A stretch of DNA of 64,000 nucleotides from DASYKT01 sp963718105 (GCA_963718105.1 OY970352.1:3224001-3288000), one strand, 5' to 3'. Shown: positions 10,493 through 19,467, counted from the stretch's first letter. The notes: generated by a model from the letters alone, not told the origin. Translations and numbers: made by a program.

Positions 10493-11509
10493 TTATTCGT
10501 AGCCGCGGCCGCCCGAACCCGGGATCGGATTTCCGTTCTCGTCAAAATCCATTCCGAAATCGAGGCCCATTCCGTGCAGCATGTCTTTAATTTCGGTCAA
10601 AGAAACCTTACCGAAATTCTTGGTGCCGAGCATATCGCGTTCCGAACGCTTGATCAGATCGCGGATGGTACGGATGTCGGCATTTTTCAGGCAGTTATAA
10701 GAACGCACTGAAAGGTCCAGTTCATCGACCGAGCGATCGAGCAAGTCGTTGCGCAGAAGCGGCGGACGAGCGATGTCTTCGTATTTATATTCTTCTTCCT
10801 CTTCTTCAAAGTTGATGAAGATGGACATGTGGTCTTTTACCAAACGCGCTGCCAGACCGATAGCATCGTCCGGTTTGACCGAACCGTCCGTCCAGACCTC
10901 GATCGTCAGCTTATCGTATTCGGTATTGGAACCCTGACGGGTCGGCTCGACGCTGTAATTGACCTTTTTCACCGGTGTGTGCACCGAATCGATCGGGATA
11001 TAACCGATCGAAAGATCTTCGTCGTTATTCTGTTCGGCCGAGACATAGCCTCTGCCGCGTTTCAAACGAACTTCCAGGTTGAGATCGCCGCCTTTGCCTA
11101 CCGTGGCAATGTGAACATTCGGGTCGAGCACTTCCACGTCGCCATCGGTTTCGATGTCGGCGCTGGTAACTTCGCCGCCGCCCTTCTTGGTGATGGTCAG
11201 CGTCTTCGGCATCGTGCCGTGAAGCTTGAACGGGACCTGCTTCAGATTCAAAATAACGTCCGTCGCATCTTCTACGACGCCTTTAATTGAGGAAAATTCG
11301 TGCTCAATGCCTTCAATTTTGACAGCCGTGATCGCCGCTCCTTCTATTGAGGAAAGTAAGGCACGCCTGAGTGAGTTGCCTATCGTAGTGCCGAACCCGC
11401 GTTCGAATGGCTGGGCGGAAAACTTACCGAATTTGTCGGTAGAGGTTTCCGAATCCATCTGCAAACGGCTCGGCATTTGAAAATCTGTCCAAAGGCTGTT
11501 TGTTGTCAT
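10493..11509 (-). CDS. rpoA: RNA polymerase alpha subunit
   Basis: 338 aa. The assembly domain contains FERGFGTTIGNSLRRALLSS and IKGVVEDATDVILNLK; the C-terminal DNA-binding domain contains ELDLSVRSYNCLKNADI and the later MLGTKNFGKVSLTEIKDML. The Gly-rich end PGSGGRGYE is a short tail. It lies between rpsD and rplQ in the usual alpha-operon order. Confidence 0.97.
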   Translation of the reverse strand: MTTNSLWTDFQMPSRLQMDSETSTDKFGKFSAQPFERGFGTTIGNSLRRALLSSIEGAAITAVKIEGIEHEFSSIKGVVEDATDVILNLKQVPFKLHGTMPKTLTITKKGGGEVTSADIETDGDVEVLDPNVHIATVGKGGDLNLEVRLKRGRGYVSAEQNNDEDLSIGYIPIDSVHTPVKKVNYSVEPTRQGSNTEYDKLTIEVWTDGSVKPDDAIGLAARLVKDHMSIFINFEEEEEEYKYEDIARPPLLRNDLLDRSVDELDLSVRSYNCLKNADIRTIRDLIKRSERDMLGTKNFGKVSLTEIKDMLHGMGLDFGMDFDENGNPIPGSGGRGYE

Positions 11510-11603
11510 ATTCGTAATTTAATATCCAAATAAATAATTCTTAAAAAAACCTATGAGCAAGGAACCTGAAATGGATTCCCTGCCCACCGGAAATAACCGC
11601 GCT

Positions 11604-12242
11604 TTACTTGCTGTAAAGTTCGACGATCAACTGTTCGTTGATGTTCGCATCAATATCTTCGCGCCGCGGCAGGGACGAAATGGACGCGCTCATATCGGTA
11701 TCTTCGAGCTGCGAGATCCAGATCGGACGGCCGCGTCCGGCGGCAGTCTGCCACGCTCCCTCAATGTGCGGGTTCTTATGGCTGGTGCCCTTAACGGCGA
11801 TGACATCGCCCTGCTTCACCTGGAAGGAAGGGATATCGACCTTTTTGCCGTTGACTTGTATATGTCCGTGATTTACCAGTTGCCTGGCTTGCCGGCGTGA
11901 AGTCGAAAAACCCGCGCGATAAACTACGTTATCCAAACGGCGCTCGAGCAGGAACAGCAAGTTCTCACCCGTGATGCCTTTTTGACGCGAAGCCTTTTCG
12001 AAATAATTGCGGAATTGTTTTTCCAAAATGAAATAGATCCGCTTGACCTTCTGCTTTTCTCTTAATTGCTGGCCGTAACCGACCAGAACTTTACGTCTGG
12101 CGGTGGCGCCATGCTGCCCCGGCGGCTGCGTGCCGCGCTTTTCGATGGCGCACGACGGCTTGTAACACCGGTCACCCTTAAGAAATAACTTTCCACCTTC
12201 TCTGCGGCACAAACGACACACCGCATCTCTATATCTAGCCAC
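11604..12242 (-). CDS. rpsD: 30S ribosomal protein S4 (zinc-binding type)
   Basis: 212 aa. The N-terminal CRLCRREG, followed by CYKPSC, keeps the four cysteines of C+ S4 proteins. The S4 RNA-binding domain is clear in RRLDNVVYRAGFSTSRRQAR and LVNHGHIQVNGKKVDIPS. S4 is the usual translational repressor of the alpha operon; I cannot identify its mRNA target here. A 94-bp spacer separates it from rpoA. Confidence 0.97.
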   Translation of the reverse strand: MARYRDAVCRLCRREGGKLFLKGDRCYKPSCAIEKRGTQPPGQHGATARRKVLVGYGQQLREKQKVKRIYFILEKQFRNYFEKASRQKGITGENLLFLLERRLDNVVYRAGFSTSRRQARQLVNHGHIQVNGKKVDIPSFQVKQGDVIAVKGTSHKNPHIEGAWQTAAGRGRPIWISQLEDTDMSASISSLPRREDIDANINEQLIVELYSK

Positions 12243-12334
12243 TAATAAGCCTCCAGTCTAATATTGTTATTTGACGGAAAAGTTTACGAACTATAAAGTC
12301 CTTCATCCTTTGATATCAAAATTATCTTCCAAAA

Positions 12335-12435
12335 CTCAATTCCATGAATTCCAGGATTTCAAAATTCCGGAACGTTCCTGTTGGAATTCTGGAATAATTG
12401 AATTTGTGGAATTCTTTTGAAATCCCTATCGGGAT
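12335..12435. repeat. Word-hairpin spacer between rpsK and rpsD
   Basis: The spacer alternates the words TTCCATGAATTCCAGGA and TTGGAATTCTGGAATAATTG, which can pair with each other. It closes with AAATCCCTATCGGGATTT. The same AATTCC/GGAATT vocabulary recurs in the rpmJ-rpsM spacer. Confidence 0.6.
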
Positions 12436-12438
12436 TTC

Positions 12439-12837
12439 TCAAACTCTTCTGCGCTTCGGCGGACGGCACCCGTTGTGCGGGATCGGCGTCACGTCGCGGA
12501 TCGCGGTCACGCGAATACCCGCGTTGTGGATCGCGCGGATGGCCGATTCACGGCCGCCTCCCGGTCCTTTAACGCGCACTTCGCATTCGCGCATACCGGC
12601 TTCCATCGCCTTGCGGGCGCACTCTGAAGCGGCCTGCTGCGCGGCGAACGGCGTTCCTTTGCGCGAGCCCTTAAAGCCGCGCGCGCCTGATGATGATTGC
12701 GCGACAAGATTACCATCCTGATCGGTGATCGAGATCAGCGTGTTGTTAAACGAAGCCGATACCACCGCTATCCCGACCGGGATGTTCTTCTTTTCCTTTT
12801 TGCGAAAAACTTTCTTTTTTCCTGCTGCTTTAGCCAT
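12439..12837 (-). CDS. rpsK: 30S ribosomal protein S11
   Basis: 132 aa. Signatures: ASFNNTLISITDQDGN, SSGARGFKGSRKGTPFAAQ and the C-terminal IPHNGCRPPKRRRV. The length is normal and the gene sits between rpsM and rpsD as expected. Confidence 0.97.
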   Translation of the reverse strand: MAKAAGKKKVFRKKEKKNIPVGIAVVSASFNNTLISITDQDGNLVAQSSSGARGFKGSRKGTPFAAQQAASECARKAMEAGMRECEVRVKGPGGGRESAIRAIHNAGIRVTAIRDVTPIPHNGCRPPKRRRV

Positions 12838-12844
12838 AATTCTA

Positions 12845-12918
12845 ATAAGTAACTAGTAAATAGTAACAAGTGACTAGTGCGTGAACGAGATTCTTGTCAC
12901 TCGTCACCAGTCACTAAA
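12845..12918. repeat. Word-hairpin spacer between rpsM and rpsK
   Basis: Short words such as AGTAACTAGTAAATAGT and CAAGTGACTAGTG are followed by the complementary-type words GTCACTCGTCACCAGTCAC. Similar GTCAC words occur in the rpsN-rpsH spacer (19930-20008) and at 58113-58203. Confidence 0.6.
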
Positions 12919-12921
12919 AAC

Positions 12922-13305
12922 CTATTTCTTGCCCGGCGCTTTCTTCTTGGCGACGGTCATACGGCGCGGACCTTTACGGGTACGGGCGTTGGTATGCGTA
13001 CGCTGGCCGCGCACCGGCAAACTGCGGCGGTGACGAAGGCCGCGGTAACAGCCGATGTCCATCAGCCGCTTAATATCCATCTGCACACGCTTGCGAAGAT
13101 CGCCCTCGATATCGCCCTGCTCATCGATGATGTGGCGGATACGGTTCAGTTCGTCTTCGCTCAGATCACGCACTTTTACATCGGTGCCGACCTGCGCTTC
13201 ACTCAAGATCGCCGTGGCACGCGATCTGCCGATACCGAAAATATAGGTAAGGCCGATCTGCGCTCTTTTATGCGGCGGTATATCTACTCCTGCTACACGA
13301 GCCAT
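12922..13305 (-). CDS. rpsM: 30S ribosomal protein S13
   Basis: 127 aa. It starts with MARVAGVDIPPHKRAQIGLT and has YIFGIGRSRATAIL plus GLRHRRSLPVRGQRTHTNAR, all characteristic of S13. A Lys-rich tail (AKKKAPGKK) contacts tRNA and 16S rRNA in the family. Confidence 0.97.
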   Translation of the reverse strand: MARVAGVDIPPHKRAQIGLTYIFGIGRSRATAILSEAQVGTDVKVRDLSEDELNRIRHIIDEQGDIEGDLRKRVQMDIKRLMDIGCYRGLRHRRSLPVRGQRTHTNARTRKGPRRMTVAKKKAPGKK

Positions 13306-13317
13306 AATTCTCCTAAA

Positions 13318-13406
13318 AAGCTATTCCAAAATAACTATTCCAAAATTTCAGATTCCATAATTCCATGTGTTAAAAAATTGGAATTTTTGGAATTCCTGGA
13401 ATACCA
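13318..13406. repeat. Word-hairpin spacer between rpmJ and rpsM
   Basis: Repeats of CTATTCCAAAAT and CATAATTCCATG face AATTGGAATTTTTGGAATTC, giving a long imperfect hairpin with an AT-rich loop. The word family matches the rpsK-rpsD spacer. Confidence 0.6.
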
Positions 13407-13408
13407 AA

Positions 13409-13522
13409 TTATCCTTGCCGCTGTTTGTGTTTCGGGTTATCACAGATCACCCGCACCACGCCTTTGCGATGGATAATTTTGCATTTGTCGCAAATTTTCT
13501 TTACTGAAGGACGTACTTTCAT
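13409..13522 (-). CDS. rpmJ: 50S ribosomal protein L36
   Basis: 37 aa, found by reading the minus strand directly between infA and rpsM. It begins MKVRPSVKKICDKC and ends NPKHKQRQG. Cysteines 11, 14 and 27 and His32 form the zinc-binding set of the C+ L36 type. The position and length are exactly those expected. Confidence 0.96.
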   Translation of the reverse strand: MKVRPSVKKICDKCKIIHRKGVVRVICDNPKHKQRQG

Positions 13523-13532
13523 GATTTCCCTC

Positions 13533-13754
13533 TTACTTATAACGATAAGTGATGCGTCCGCGGCTTAGATCGTAAGGCGAAAGCTCCACCAAAACCTTAT
13601 CTCCGGGCAGGATGCGAATAAAATTCTTTCTCATTTTCCCGGAAATATGGGCTAAAACCTTATGCTGCGACTCGTCCAACGCCACTTTGAACATCGCATT
13701 CGGCAATGTTTCCAGTACCGTGGCGGTAACTTCTATCGCTTCTTCTTTTGACAT
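13533..13754 (-). CDS. infA: Translation initiation factor IF-1
   Basis: 73 aa OB-fold protein. Signatures: EVTATVLETLPNAMFKV, VLAHISGKMRKNFIRILPGD and the terminal ELSPYDLSRGRITYRYK. It binds the ribosomal A site during initiation. It sits 10 bp before rpmJ, as in many spc operons. Confidence 0.97.
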   Translation of the reverse strand: MSKEEAIEVTATVLETLPNAMFKVALDESQHKVLAHISGKMRKNFIRILPGDKVLVELSPYDLSRGRITYRYK

Positions 13755-13846
13755 ACACTATTGAGCCAACTGTAACTTATCGGCAAACTACTGATATTAC
13801 CCTTTTTTGCCTGTTTCTTCAAGTTTCGGCACGGTTTTTGTCCGTT

Positions 13847-14698
13847 TTAGGCCGAAACCGCCGCTTTTTTGAGCTGTGCCTTCTGATCCGGTGACAAAGT
13901 CAGGATCTCCGGGCCTTCCTCGGTAATGGCCACAGTGTGCTCAAAATGGGCACTCGGGCTGCCGTCGAGCGTCACCACGGTCCATTTATCATCCAAAACC
14001 CGCGTTTCGTGGGTCCCGAGGTTGATCATCGGCTCCAGCGCGAAAACATATCCCGCGCGAATCTTTTCCTTGGTCCCGGGGCGGCCGTAATTTACGATCT
14101 GCGGCGATTCGTGCATATTGCGCCCGATGCCGTGCCCGCAGTAATCACGGACGATACCGTAACCGAATCTTTCCGCGTGCTTCTGGACCGCATGGCCGAT
14201 ATCGCCCACGTGGTTTCCCGCCACACACTGCTCAATGCCTTTATCCAGACATTCATTCGTAACTTTCAAAAGCTGTTCCAGCTCTTCGCTGATCTCGCCG
14301 ACCGGAACGGTCACCGCCGAATCGCCGACAAAACCGTTCAGCGTCGCGCCCAGATCGAGCGAAAGAATATCGCCTACGCGCAAAATATATTCCGACGGAA
14401 AACCGTGCACGACCTGTTCATTTACCGAAGCGCAGATCGCATACGGGTAGCCGTGGTAATTCAAAAACGTCGGGTAAGCGCCGGCGTCGCGGATCATTTT
14501 CTCCGCCGCGTCGTTCAGCTCCATGGTGGTAACACCGGGCTTGATCTGTTTGACCAGGGCTTCGCGCACGGTGCCGACGAGCTCGCCGACCACGCGCATC
14601 TTGTCAATCTCTTTTTTTGACTTCCCGATTATCATAGCTTTGGACAGAAGCTTCTCTCTCACACTGCGAAAAAATTCTCCGGCTGACATCCTGCTCAT
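13847..14698 (-). CDS. map: Methionine aminopeptidase, type I
   Basis: Up to 283 aa. It removes the N-terminal Met from nascent proteins. Metal ligands are visible in SLDLGATLNGFVGDSAVTV (two Asp), GHGIGRNMHE (His), FALEPMINLG (Glu) and the final EHTVAITEEGPEILT (Glu). The family normally begins near MIIGKSKKEIDKMR, which would place the start at 14635 (262 aa). Starts at 14698 and 14689 add 18-21 residues; the one at 14689 has AGGCGG at suitable spacing. The choice is open. The gene follows adk after 4 bp, pointing to coupled translation. Confidence 0.94.
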   Translation of the reverse strand: MSRMSAGEFFRSVREKLLSKAMIIGKSKKEIDKMRVVGELVGTVREALVKQIKPGVTTMELNDAAEKMIRDAGAYPTFLNYHGYPYAICASVNEQVVHGFPSEYILRVGDILSLDLGATLNGFVGDSAVTVPVGEISEELEQLLKVTNECLDKGIEQCVAGNHVGDIGHAVQKHAERFGYGIVRDYCGHGIGRNMHESPQIVNYGRPGTKEKIRAGYVFALEPMINLGTHETRVLDDKWTVVTLDGSPSAHFEHTVAITEEGPEILTLSPDQKAQLKKAAVSA

Positions 14699-14702
14699 CC
14701 GC

Positions 14703-15347
14703 CTAGATCAACTTTTCCAGTTCCGTATAAATTTCCTCAACGCTGCCGGTGCCGTCGATACGGCTTAATCTGCCCGACTTTTCGTAATAGTCGATCAGCG
14801 GCGCGGTGTCTTTTTCGTAATTCGCCAGCCGCACCTTAACTTTTTCTTCCCTGTCGTCCGAGCGGTGCTCGAGCGGCGTGTCTACGTGCAGGTCGCAAAA
14901 ACCTTCGACCCTGGACGGTTTGAAATAAGTGTTGTATATCTCTCCGCCGGCCGGGCAATTGCGCCTTCCCGTCATTCGCTTTTCCAACTGGTCAAGCGGA
15001 ACATCAACGAGGATCGCCTGAATTTCCTTGCCCTGTTTTTCCGCCAGCGCTTCCAGCTTTTCGGCCTGCGGCGCGGTGCGCGGAAAACCGTCCAGCACGT
15101 AGGTTCCCCGGGCATCGTCCTGCGAAGTTCTTTCTTCGACCATTTTGACGGTCAGTTCATCGGGGACCAGATTGCCTGAGGCCTGAATGGCTTTTATTTC
15201 TTGTGCGAGGGGAGTATCGGCTTTGGCCAGCGCGCGAAACATATCGCCGGTAGAGATCTGGGGAATAGCTTTGCGCTCTTGCAGCAATTTAGCTTGAGTC
15301 CCTTTACCTGCCCCCGGTGCGCCGATCAATACGATTATCTTATCCAT
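14703..15347 (-). CDS. adk: Adenylate kinase
   Basis: 214 aa, converts ATP + AMP to 2 ADP. P-loop GAPGAGKGTQAKLL at the N-terminus, STGDMFR and DGFPRT for AMP binding, and a long-form LID starting RRNCPAGGEIYN with a further Cys in VEGFCD. LID cysteines recall zinc-bearing kinases, but the four-Cys set is incomplete. It follows secY by 5 bp. Confidence 0.97.
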   Translation of the reverse strand: MDKIIVLIGAPGAGKGTQAKLLQERKAIPQISTGDMFRALAKADTPLAQEIKAIQASGNLVPDELTVKMVEERTSQDDARGTYVLDGFPRTAPQAEKLEALAEKQGKEIQAILVDVPLDQLEKRMTGRRNCPAGGEIYNTYFKPSRVEGFCDLHVDTPLEHRSDDREEKVKVRLANYEKDTAPLIDYYEKSGRLSRIDGTGSVEEIYTELEKLI

Positions 15348-15352
15348 CGTCT

Positions 15353-16771
15353 TTACGAGCGCCTGCCCCGCAAACGCGAACCGGAACCCAGGAAGCCTTC
15401 GTAATTACGCATCACAAGTTGGGCTTCGATCTGAGAGACCGTGTCCATCGCCACACCGACCAGGATAAGCAGCGACGTGCCGCCGAAATAAAATTGATAA
15501 CCCAATCCCGTCGGTATCCAGCTTAAGCCCGGCGTCGATGTTAAGAACAAGTCCAGCCTTTCGCCGATCCACGGCAATCGTCCGACCCGAAATCCGCTCA
15601 GCAAAAGCTGCGGCACAAAGGCCACGAAAGCCAGGTAGAGCGCGCCCACCGTGGTCAGGCGGGTCAGGATATTGTTCAGGTATTCCGCGGTCGGGGCGCC
15701 TGGACGCACGCCGGGAATAAAACCGCCGCTCTTGCGAAGGTTGTCCGCCACATCATCCACGTTAAAAATAACGGTGATGTAAAAGAACGTGAACAGCACG
15801 ATCAGGCCGAGGAAAAAGAGTTCGTAATACGGATCGCCGCCGTGAAATTGCTGAAAGAAAACAAAGACCTGCGACCACCAGGAATCAGGCTGGTTCCTGT
15901 CCGGCGGAAGGGCCGAAAAGATCGTCTGCGGCAGTGCCAGCACCGACGAAGCAAAGATCACCGGGATCACGCCGCCCATGTTTATCTTGAGCGGAAGCGT
16001 GGTCTCGCGTCCCTGCATTACCTGGCCGCCCATCCGGCGGCTGGCGTAATTTATTCCTATCTGCCGCCTGGCCGATTCGACATATACGATCAGCGCGATC
16101 AAAGCCACGATCACCGCAAAGAGGAAAATAACTCCCAGCGTCTGGAAAGTATCGCCCGTTTTAATACGGTCCGAAATTTGGGTCAGGGCGCGCGGCATTC
16201 CGATCACGATACCGGCAAAGATCAAAAGCGAGATACCGTTTCCGATACCGCGTTCGGTGATCTGTTCGCCCAGCCACATCACGAAGATGGTTCCCGTGGT
16301 CAGCGTGACCACGATCATCAGCACCGACCACCAGTTGTCGGCAATGATCTGGTTATTCTTAAGCCATTGCGAAACGAAAAATGTCTGGATCGCGCAGAGC
16401 GCGACGGTCAGATAACGCGTCCACTGGTTGATCTTCTGCCGTCCGACCTCGCCTTCTTCCTGGATCTTTTTAACCTGCGGAGAAAGCACGGTCATCAACT
16501 GTAAAATGATAGAAGCTGTAATGTAGGGCGTAACGCCGAGGGCAAAAACCGAAATGGTGCGGAAGTTTCCGCCGGAAAAAAGGTCCAATACACCGAGCAA
16601 GGTTCCGCTGACATCCTGCCAGACTCTTTCAAGCTGCGCTTTATTGATGCCGGGCGCCTGAATATGCGCGCCCAGACGGTAGACGGCCAGCAGCCCGAGA
16701 GTGAAGAGAATACGGCTCCTCAACTCCGGGATCTTGAACATATTTTGAATGGCGTTAAAAAACTTTTCCAT
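15353..16771 (-). CDS. secY: Preprotein translocase subunit SecY
   Basis: 472 aa, ten membrane segments. Signatures: AVYRLGAHIQAPGINK at the first TM, FALGVTPYITASIILQ, and GIGNGISLLIFAGIV. It forms the protein-conducting channel with SecE and SecG. The Arg-rich end LGSGSRLRGRRS is cytoplasmic. Location between rplO and adk is standard. Confidence 0.97.
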   Translation of the reverse strand: MEKFFNAIQNMFKIPELRSRILFTLGLLAVYRLGAHIQAPGINKAQLERVWQDVSGTLLGVLDLFSGGNFRTISVFALGVTPYITASIILQLMTVLSPQVKKIQEEGEVGRQKINQWTRYLTVALCAIQTFFVSQWLKNNQIIADNWWSVLMIVVTLTTGTIFVMWLGEQITERGIGNGISLLIFAGIVIGMPRALTQISDRIKTGDTFQTLGVIFLFAVIVALIALIVYVESARRQIGINYASRRMGGQVMQGRETTLPLKINMGGVIPVIFASSVLALPQTIFSALPPDRNQPDSWWSQVFVFFQQFHGGDPYYELFFLGLIVLFTFFYITVIFNVDDVADNLRKSGGFIPGVRPGAPTAEYLNNILTRLTTVGALYLAFVAFVPQLLLSGFRVGRLPWIGERLDLFLTSTPGLSWIPTGLGYQFYFGGTSLLILVGVAMDTVSQIEAQLVMRNYEGFLGSGSRLRGRRS

Positions 16772-16825
16772 TATTTTTCCTCAGTCGGCCTTCACTTGGC
16801 ACGCAGTAACCCACTCCGCGCTGAA

Positions 16826-17527
16826 CTATTCTTCCTCTGCTTTTGGTGCTTCCGCCGCTTCCGGTTTTACTTCTTCAGCAGCTTCCGGGGCCGCCGGGGC
16901 CTTGGTTTTTACCTCTTCAGCCTTTTCGGCCTTTTCAGCTTTCGGTTTCGCCTCGGCTTTTTCTTTCTGAGCTTTCGGCTTGGCTTCCTTGGCAGGTTTT
17001 TCTTCCACCGGACGGGCTACGTTGCCCACGCGCGCCGCCGAACGTTTGTTGGCCTGCGAATTGAATTTCGGCTTCTGCGCGATCTCGTCCATCGTACCGC
17101 CGGCTTTTTCGATCTTCTTTTTAGCTCCCGCGGTAAAACGGTGCGCAGAGATCTTGAGCGCCTTGGTCAGTTCGCCGTTTCCGAGAACGACCAGGTCGTG
17201 CTTGGCCTTTTTGATCAGGCCGCGTTCGTGCAATATCTCCGGGGTCACTTCGTCGCCGGCGTTAAAGCTCGCATCGATCTTGGCCAGGCTGATCTCCAAC
17301 CACTGCTTTTTAAAGATATTGGTAAAGCCGCGCTTTGGCAGACGGCGCTGCAAAGGCATCTGTCCGCCTTCAAAACCGATCTTAGCGCTGTAACCGGAGC
17401 GTGATTTTTGCCCCTTATGGCCTTTACCGGAAGTTTTGCCCAGTCCCGAACCGGGGCCGCGCCCCAGGCGTTTCTTTTTGTGCGTCGAACCCGCGGGCTT
17501 GCGCAGGTTATTAAGTGCTAATGCCAT
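16826..17527 (-). CDS. rplO: 50S ribosomal protein L15 with long Ala/Glu/Lys tail
   Basis: 233 aa from the ATG at 17527, which has AAGGA upstream; an upstream in-frame start exists but adds non-homologous residues. The core has KPAGSTHKKKRLGRGPGSG, GKGHKGQKSRSG and FEGGQMPLQRRLPKRGF. Normal L15 is about 145-150 aa. The last 75 or so residues form a tail of AEAKPKAEKAEKAEE-type repeats, acidic towards the end. Similar tails occur on L22 and L4, and on the N-terminus of S17, in this operon. Confidence 0.95.
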   Translation of the reverse strand: MALALNNLRKPAGSTHKKKRLGRGPGSGLGKTSGKGHKGQKSRSGYSAKIGFEGGQMPLQRRLPKRGFTNIFKKQWLEISLAKIDASFNAGDEVTPEILHERGLIKKAKHDLVVLGNGELTKALKISAHRFTAGAKKKIEKAGGTMDEIAQKPKFNSQANKRSAARVGNVARPVEEKPAKEAKPKAQKEKAEAKPKAEKAEKAEEVKTKAPAAPEAAEEVKPEAAEAPKAEEE

Positions 17528-17547
17528 TTTCTTGTCCTTGTAAAATT

Positions 17548-17633
17548 TCACCACCGAGATCGCTGAGCGCACCGAGAAAAGTCCGAAAAAACCTCTGGAT
17601 CTCTGCGTCCTCTATAAACTCTGTGGTAAAAAA
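17548..17633. repeat. Word-hairpin spacer between rpmD and rplO
   Basis: CACCACCGAGATCGCTGAG and GCACCGAGA face CTCTGGATCTCTGCGTCCTC and ACTCTGTGGT. The ACCACAGAG-type words are related to the element at 58636-58725. Confidence 0.55.
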
Positions 17634-17635
17634 CA

Positions 17636-17845
17636 CTAATCGATAATTCTCAACAGATGCGGAATTTTCTTGACCGTGCCGCGCATTGCCGGGCTGTCCG
17701 CTTTCTCCACGATCTGATTTAATTTAGTTAAACCGAGGCTCCTGACGATTGTTTTCTGTTTCGTCGAATAGCCGATAGAGCTCCGGTAATACTGGATCTT
17801 GATCTTATTTCCGGCGGTTTCAGTTGTTTCTTTCTTCGCTGCCAT
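17636..17845 (-). CDS. rpmD: 50S ribosomal protein L30
   Basis: 69 aa. The core IKIQYYRSSIGYSTKQKTIV followed by RSLGLTKLNQIVEKADSPAM is the compact bacterial L30 fold. A dozen extra N-terminal residues (MAAKKETTETAG) are present. Normal context between rpsE and rplO. Confidence 0.96.
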   Translation of the reverse strand: MAAKKETTETAGNKIKIQYYRSSIGYSTKQKTIVRSLGLTKLNQIVEKADSPAMRGTVKKIPHLLRIID

Positions 17846-17851
17846 AGCTTT

Positions 17852-17903
17852 ATCTCTTATTTAAATGCCTTACGGCATCTTTTATTAAAATGCCTTACGG
17901 CAA
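17852..17903. repeat. Duplicated ATGCCTTACGGCA palindrome between rpsE and rpmD
   Basis: The 13-14 nt self-complementary word ATGCCTTACGGCAT occurs twice, 15 bp apart, separated by CTTTTATTAAA. Either copy can fold alone or pair with the other. Confidence 0.6.
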
Positions 17904-17908
17904 GGGTC

Positions 17909-18418
17909 CTATAAAAGTTCGTTGATCTGTTTTCCGCGCAGGCGGGCCACTTCGACCGGGTCTTTCATTCGCATCAGTCCGTTAAAGGTCGCGCGAACGA
18001 CGTTGTGCGGGTTGGCCGAGCCGAGAATTTTGGTTCTCACATTATGAATGCCGACCGCCTGCATCACCGCGCGCACTGCGCCGCCGGCGATCACTCCCGT
18101 TCCGTCTTCGGCGGGTTTCATCAGCACCCGGCCCGCGCCGTATACGCCGATCAGCGGATGCGGCAAAGTGGCATTTATCAACGGCACGCGGATAAGATTT
18201 TTCTTGGCCGCTTCCACCGCTTTTTTGATCGCGGTAGGAACTTCGCGCGCCTTGCCGGTGCCGAAGCCGACGTGGCCGGATTCATCACCCACCACGACCA
18301 GCGCCGCAAACGACATATTCTTACCGCCCTTGACCACTTTGGTCACGCGATTGATCGAGATCAACTGATCTTTTAATACCAATCCCGACGGGGAAATTCT
18401 TTGTGTATTTTCTTTCAT
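17909..18418 (-). CDS. rpsE: 30S ribosomal protein S5
   Basis: 169 aa. The N-terminal RNA-binding half shows VTKVVKGGKNMSFAALVVVG and GHVGFGTGKAREVPTAIKKA. The C-terminal half shows GTGVIAGGAVRAVMQAVGI, including the fidelity region. Stop and start are 2 bp from rplR. Confidence 0.97.
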   Translation of the reverse strand: MKENTQRISPSGLVLKDQLISINRVTKVVKGGKNMSFAALVVVGDESGHVGFGTGKAREVPTAIKKAVEAAKKNLIRVPLINATLPHPLIGVYGAGRVLMKPAEDGTGVIAGGAVRAVMQAVGIHNVRTKILGSANPHNVVRATFNGLMRMKDPVEVARLRGKQINELL

Positions 18419-18420
18419 TG

Positions 18421-18810
18421 CTATTCTGCGTTCTCTTCAGTCTGCTGCTCGTTCTTGTTTAATCCGGCGCTGCGGGCGGCATCGGTCAGGGCTTTCACCC
18501 GGCCGTGATAAACGTAACCGCCGCGGTCGAACACCACGGTGGAGATACCGGCCTTGATGGCCCGCTCCGCTACTGTCTTGCCCACCTGGGACGCGGCTTC
18601 GATGTTTCCGCCGGTCTTTACGCCTAAGTCTTTTTCCCGCGACGAGGCCGAAACCAGGGTCTTGCCGGAAATATCGTCGATCACCTGCGCATAGATATGA
18701 TTCAGGCTGCGATAGATCGCCAGGCGCGGACGGGAACCCGTTCCTGAAACTTTCTTGCGGATGCGGCCGTGAACGGCCCTGCGAATATCTGCTCTGCTAT
18801 TGGTTGCCAT
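18421..18810 (-). CDS. rplR: 50S ribosomal protein L18
   Basis: 129 aa. RRAVHGRIRKKVSGTGSRPR, LAIYRSLNHIYAQVIDD and VVFDRGGYVYHGRVKALTDA are the family signatures for 5S rRNA binding. A short extra tail (NKNEQQTEENAE) follows the usual end. Confidence 0.97.
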   Translation of the reverse strand: MATNSRADIRRAVHGRIRKKVSGTGSRPRLAIYRSLNHIYAQVIDDISGKTLVSASSREKDLGVKTGGNIEAASQVGKTVAERAIKAGISTVVFDRGGYVYHGRVKALTDAARSAGLNKNEQQTEENAE

Positions 18811-18826
18811 AACTTTTTTCTCTCAA

Positions 18827-19387
18827 CTACTTACCGGTCTTACCGGGTTTCAGTTTGTAATATCTATCGGCGTAACGAATGCCTTTACCTTTGTATGCGT
18901 CGGGTTTGCGCAGGCGGTTAAGCTCTGCCGCAACCTGCCCCAGCAACTGTTTATCGATACCTGTCAGGGTAATGGTCAGTTGGTACTGGTTGATGCCGGT
19001 CTTGGTATTGACCCTTTCGGCCTTGGCTTCGATGCCGGCCGGCAGGTCGTATTCCACCGGGTGCGAATATCCCAGTGCAAAGACCAGCTTGTTGCCTTTG
19101 ACCTCGGCTTTGTAACCGACGCCGACGACATCCATTTCCCTGGTAAAGCCCTCGGTCACACCGGTCACGGCGTTGTTTGCCAGCGCGCGCGCCAGCCCGT
19201 GCTTCGCCGCCAGATCGTCATTGGCGCGTTCCGCCACCAATTGGCCTTCTTCGACCTTAAAGGTGACGCCTTCCGGGATCGGCGACTTCAGAGTGCCTTT
19301 CGGCCCCTTTACTTCGATATCATTTTGATTCACCGTCACCGTAACGCCCGCGGGCACTGCGATGGGTTGCTTTCCGATACGAGACAT
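18827..19387 (-). CDS. rplF: 50S ribosomal protein L6
   Basis: 186 aa. It starts MSRIGKQPIAVPAGV and includes GYSHPVEYDLPAGI and the C-terminal PDAYKGKGIRYADRYYKLKP. Length and order are standard. Confidence 0.97.
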   Translation of the reverse strand: MSRIGKQPIAVPAGVTVTVNQNDIEVKGPKGTLKSPIPEGVTFKVEEGQLVAERANDDLAAKHGLARALANNAVTGVTEGFTREMDVVGVGYKAEVKGNKLVFALGYSHPVEYDLPAGIEAKAERVNTKTGINQYQLTITLTGIDKQLLGQVAAELNRLRKPDAYKGKGIRYADRYYKLKPGKTGK

Positions 19388-19399
19388 AATTCCTCTTTA

Positions 19400-19467
19400 C
19401 ATTTTGGATTTGCGATTGCCGATTTTAGATTTCAATCCCAAATCCAAAATCAAAAATCCAAAATCCT
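19400..19467. repeat. Word-hairpin spacer between rpsH and rplF (GATTTTGGATTT family)
   Basis: ATTTTGGATTTGCGATTG and CCGATTTTAGATTT face AATCCCAAATCCAAAATC and AAAAATCCAAAATCC. The vocabulary recurs in the rplW-rplB and fusA-tuf spacers. Confidence 0.65.
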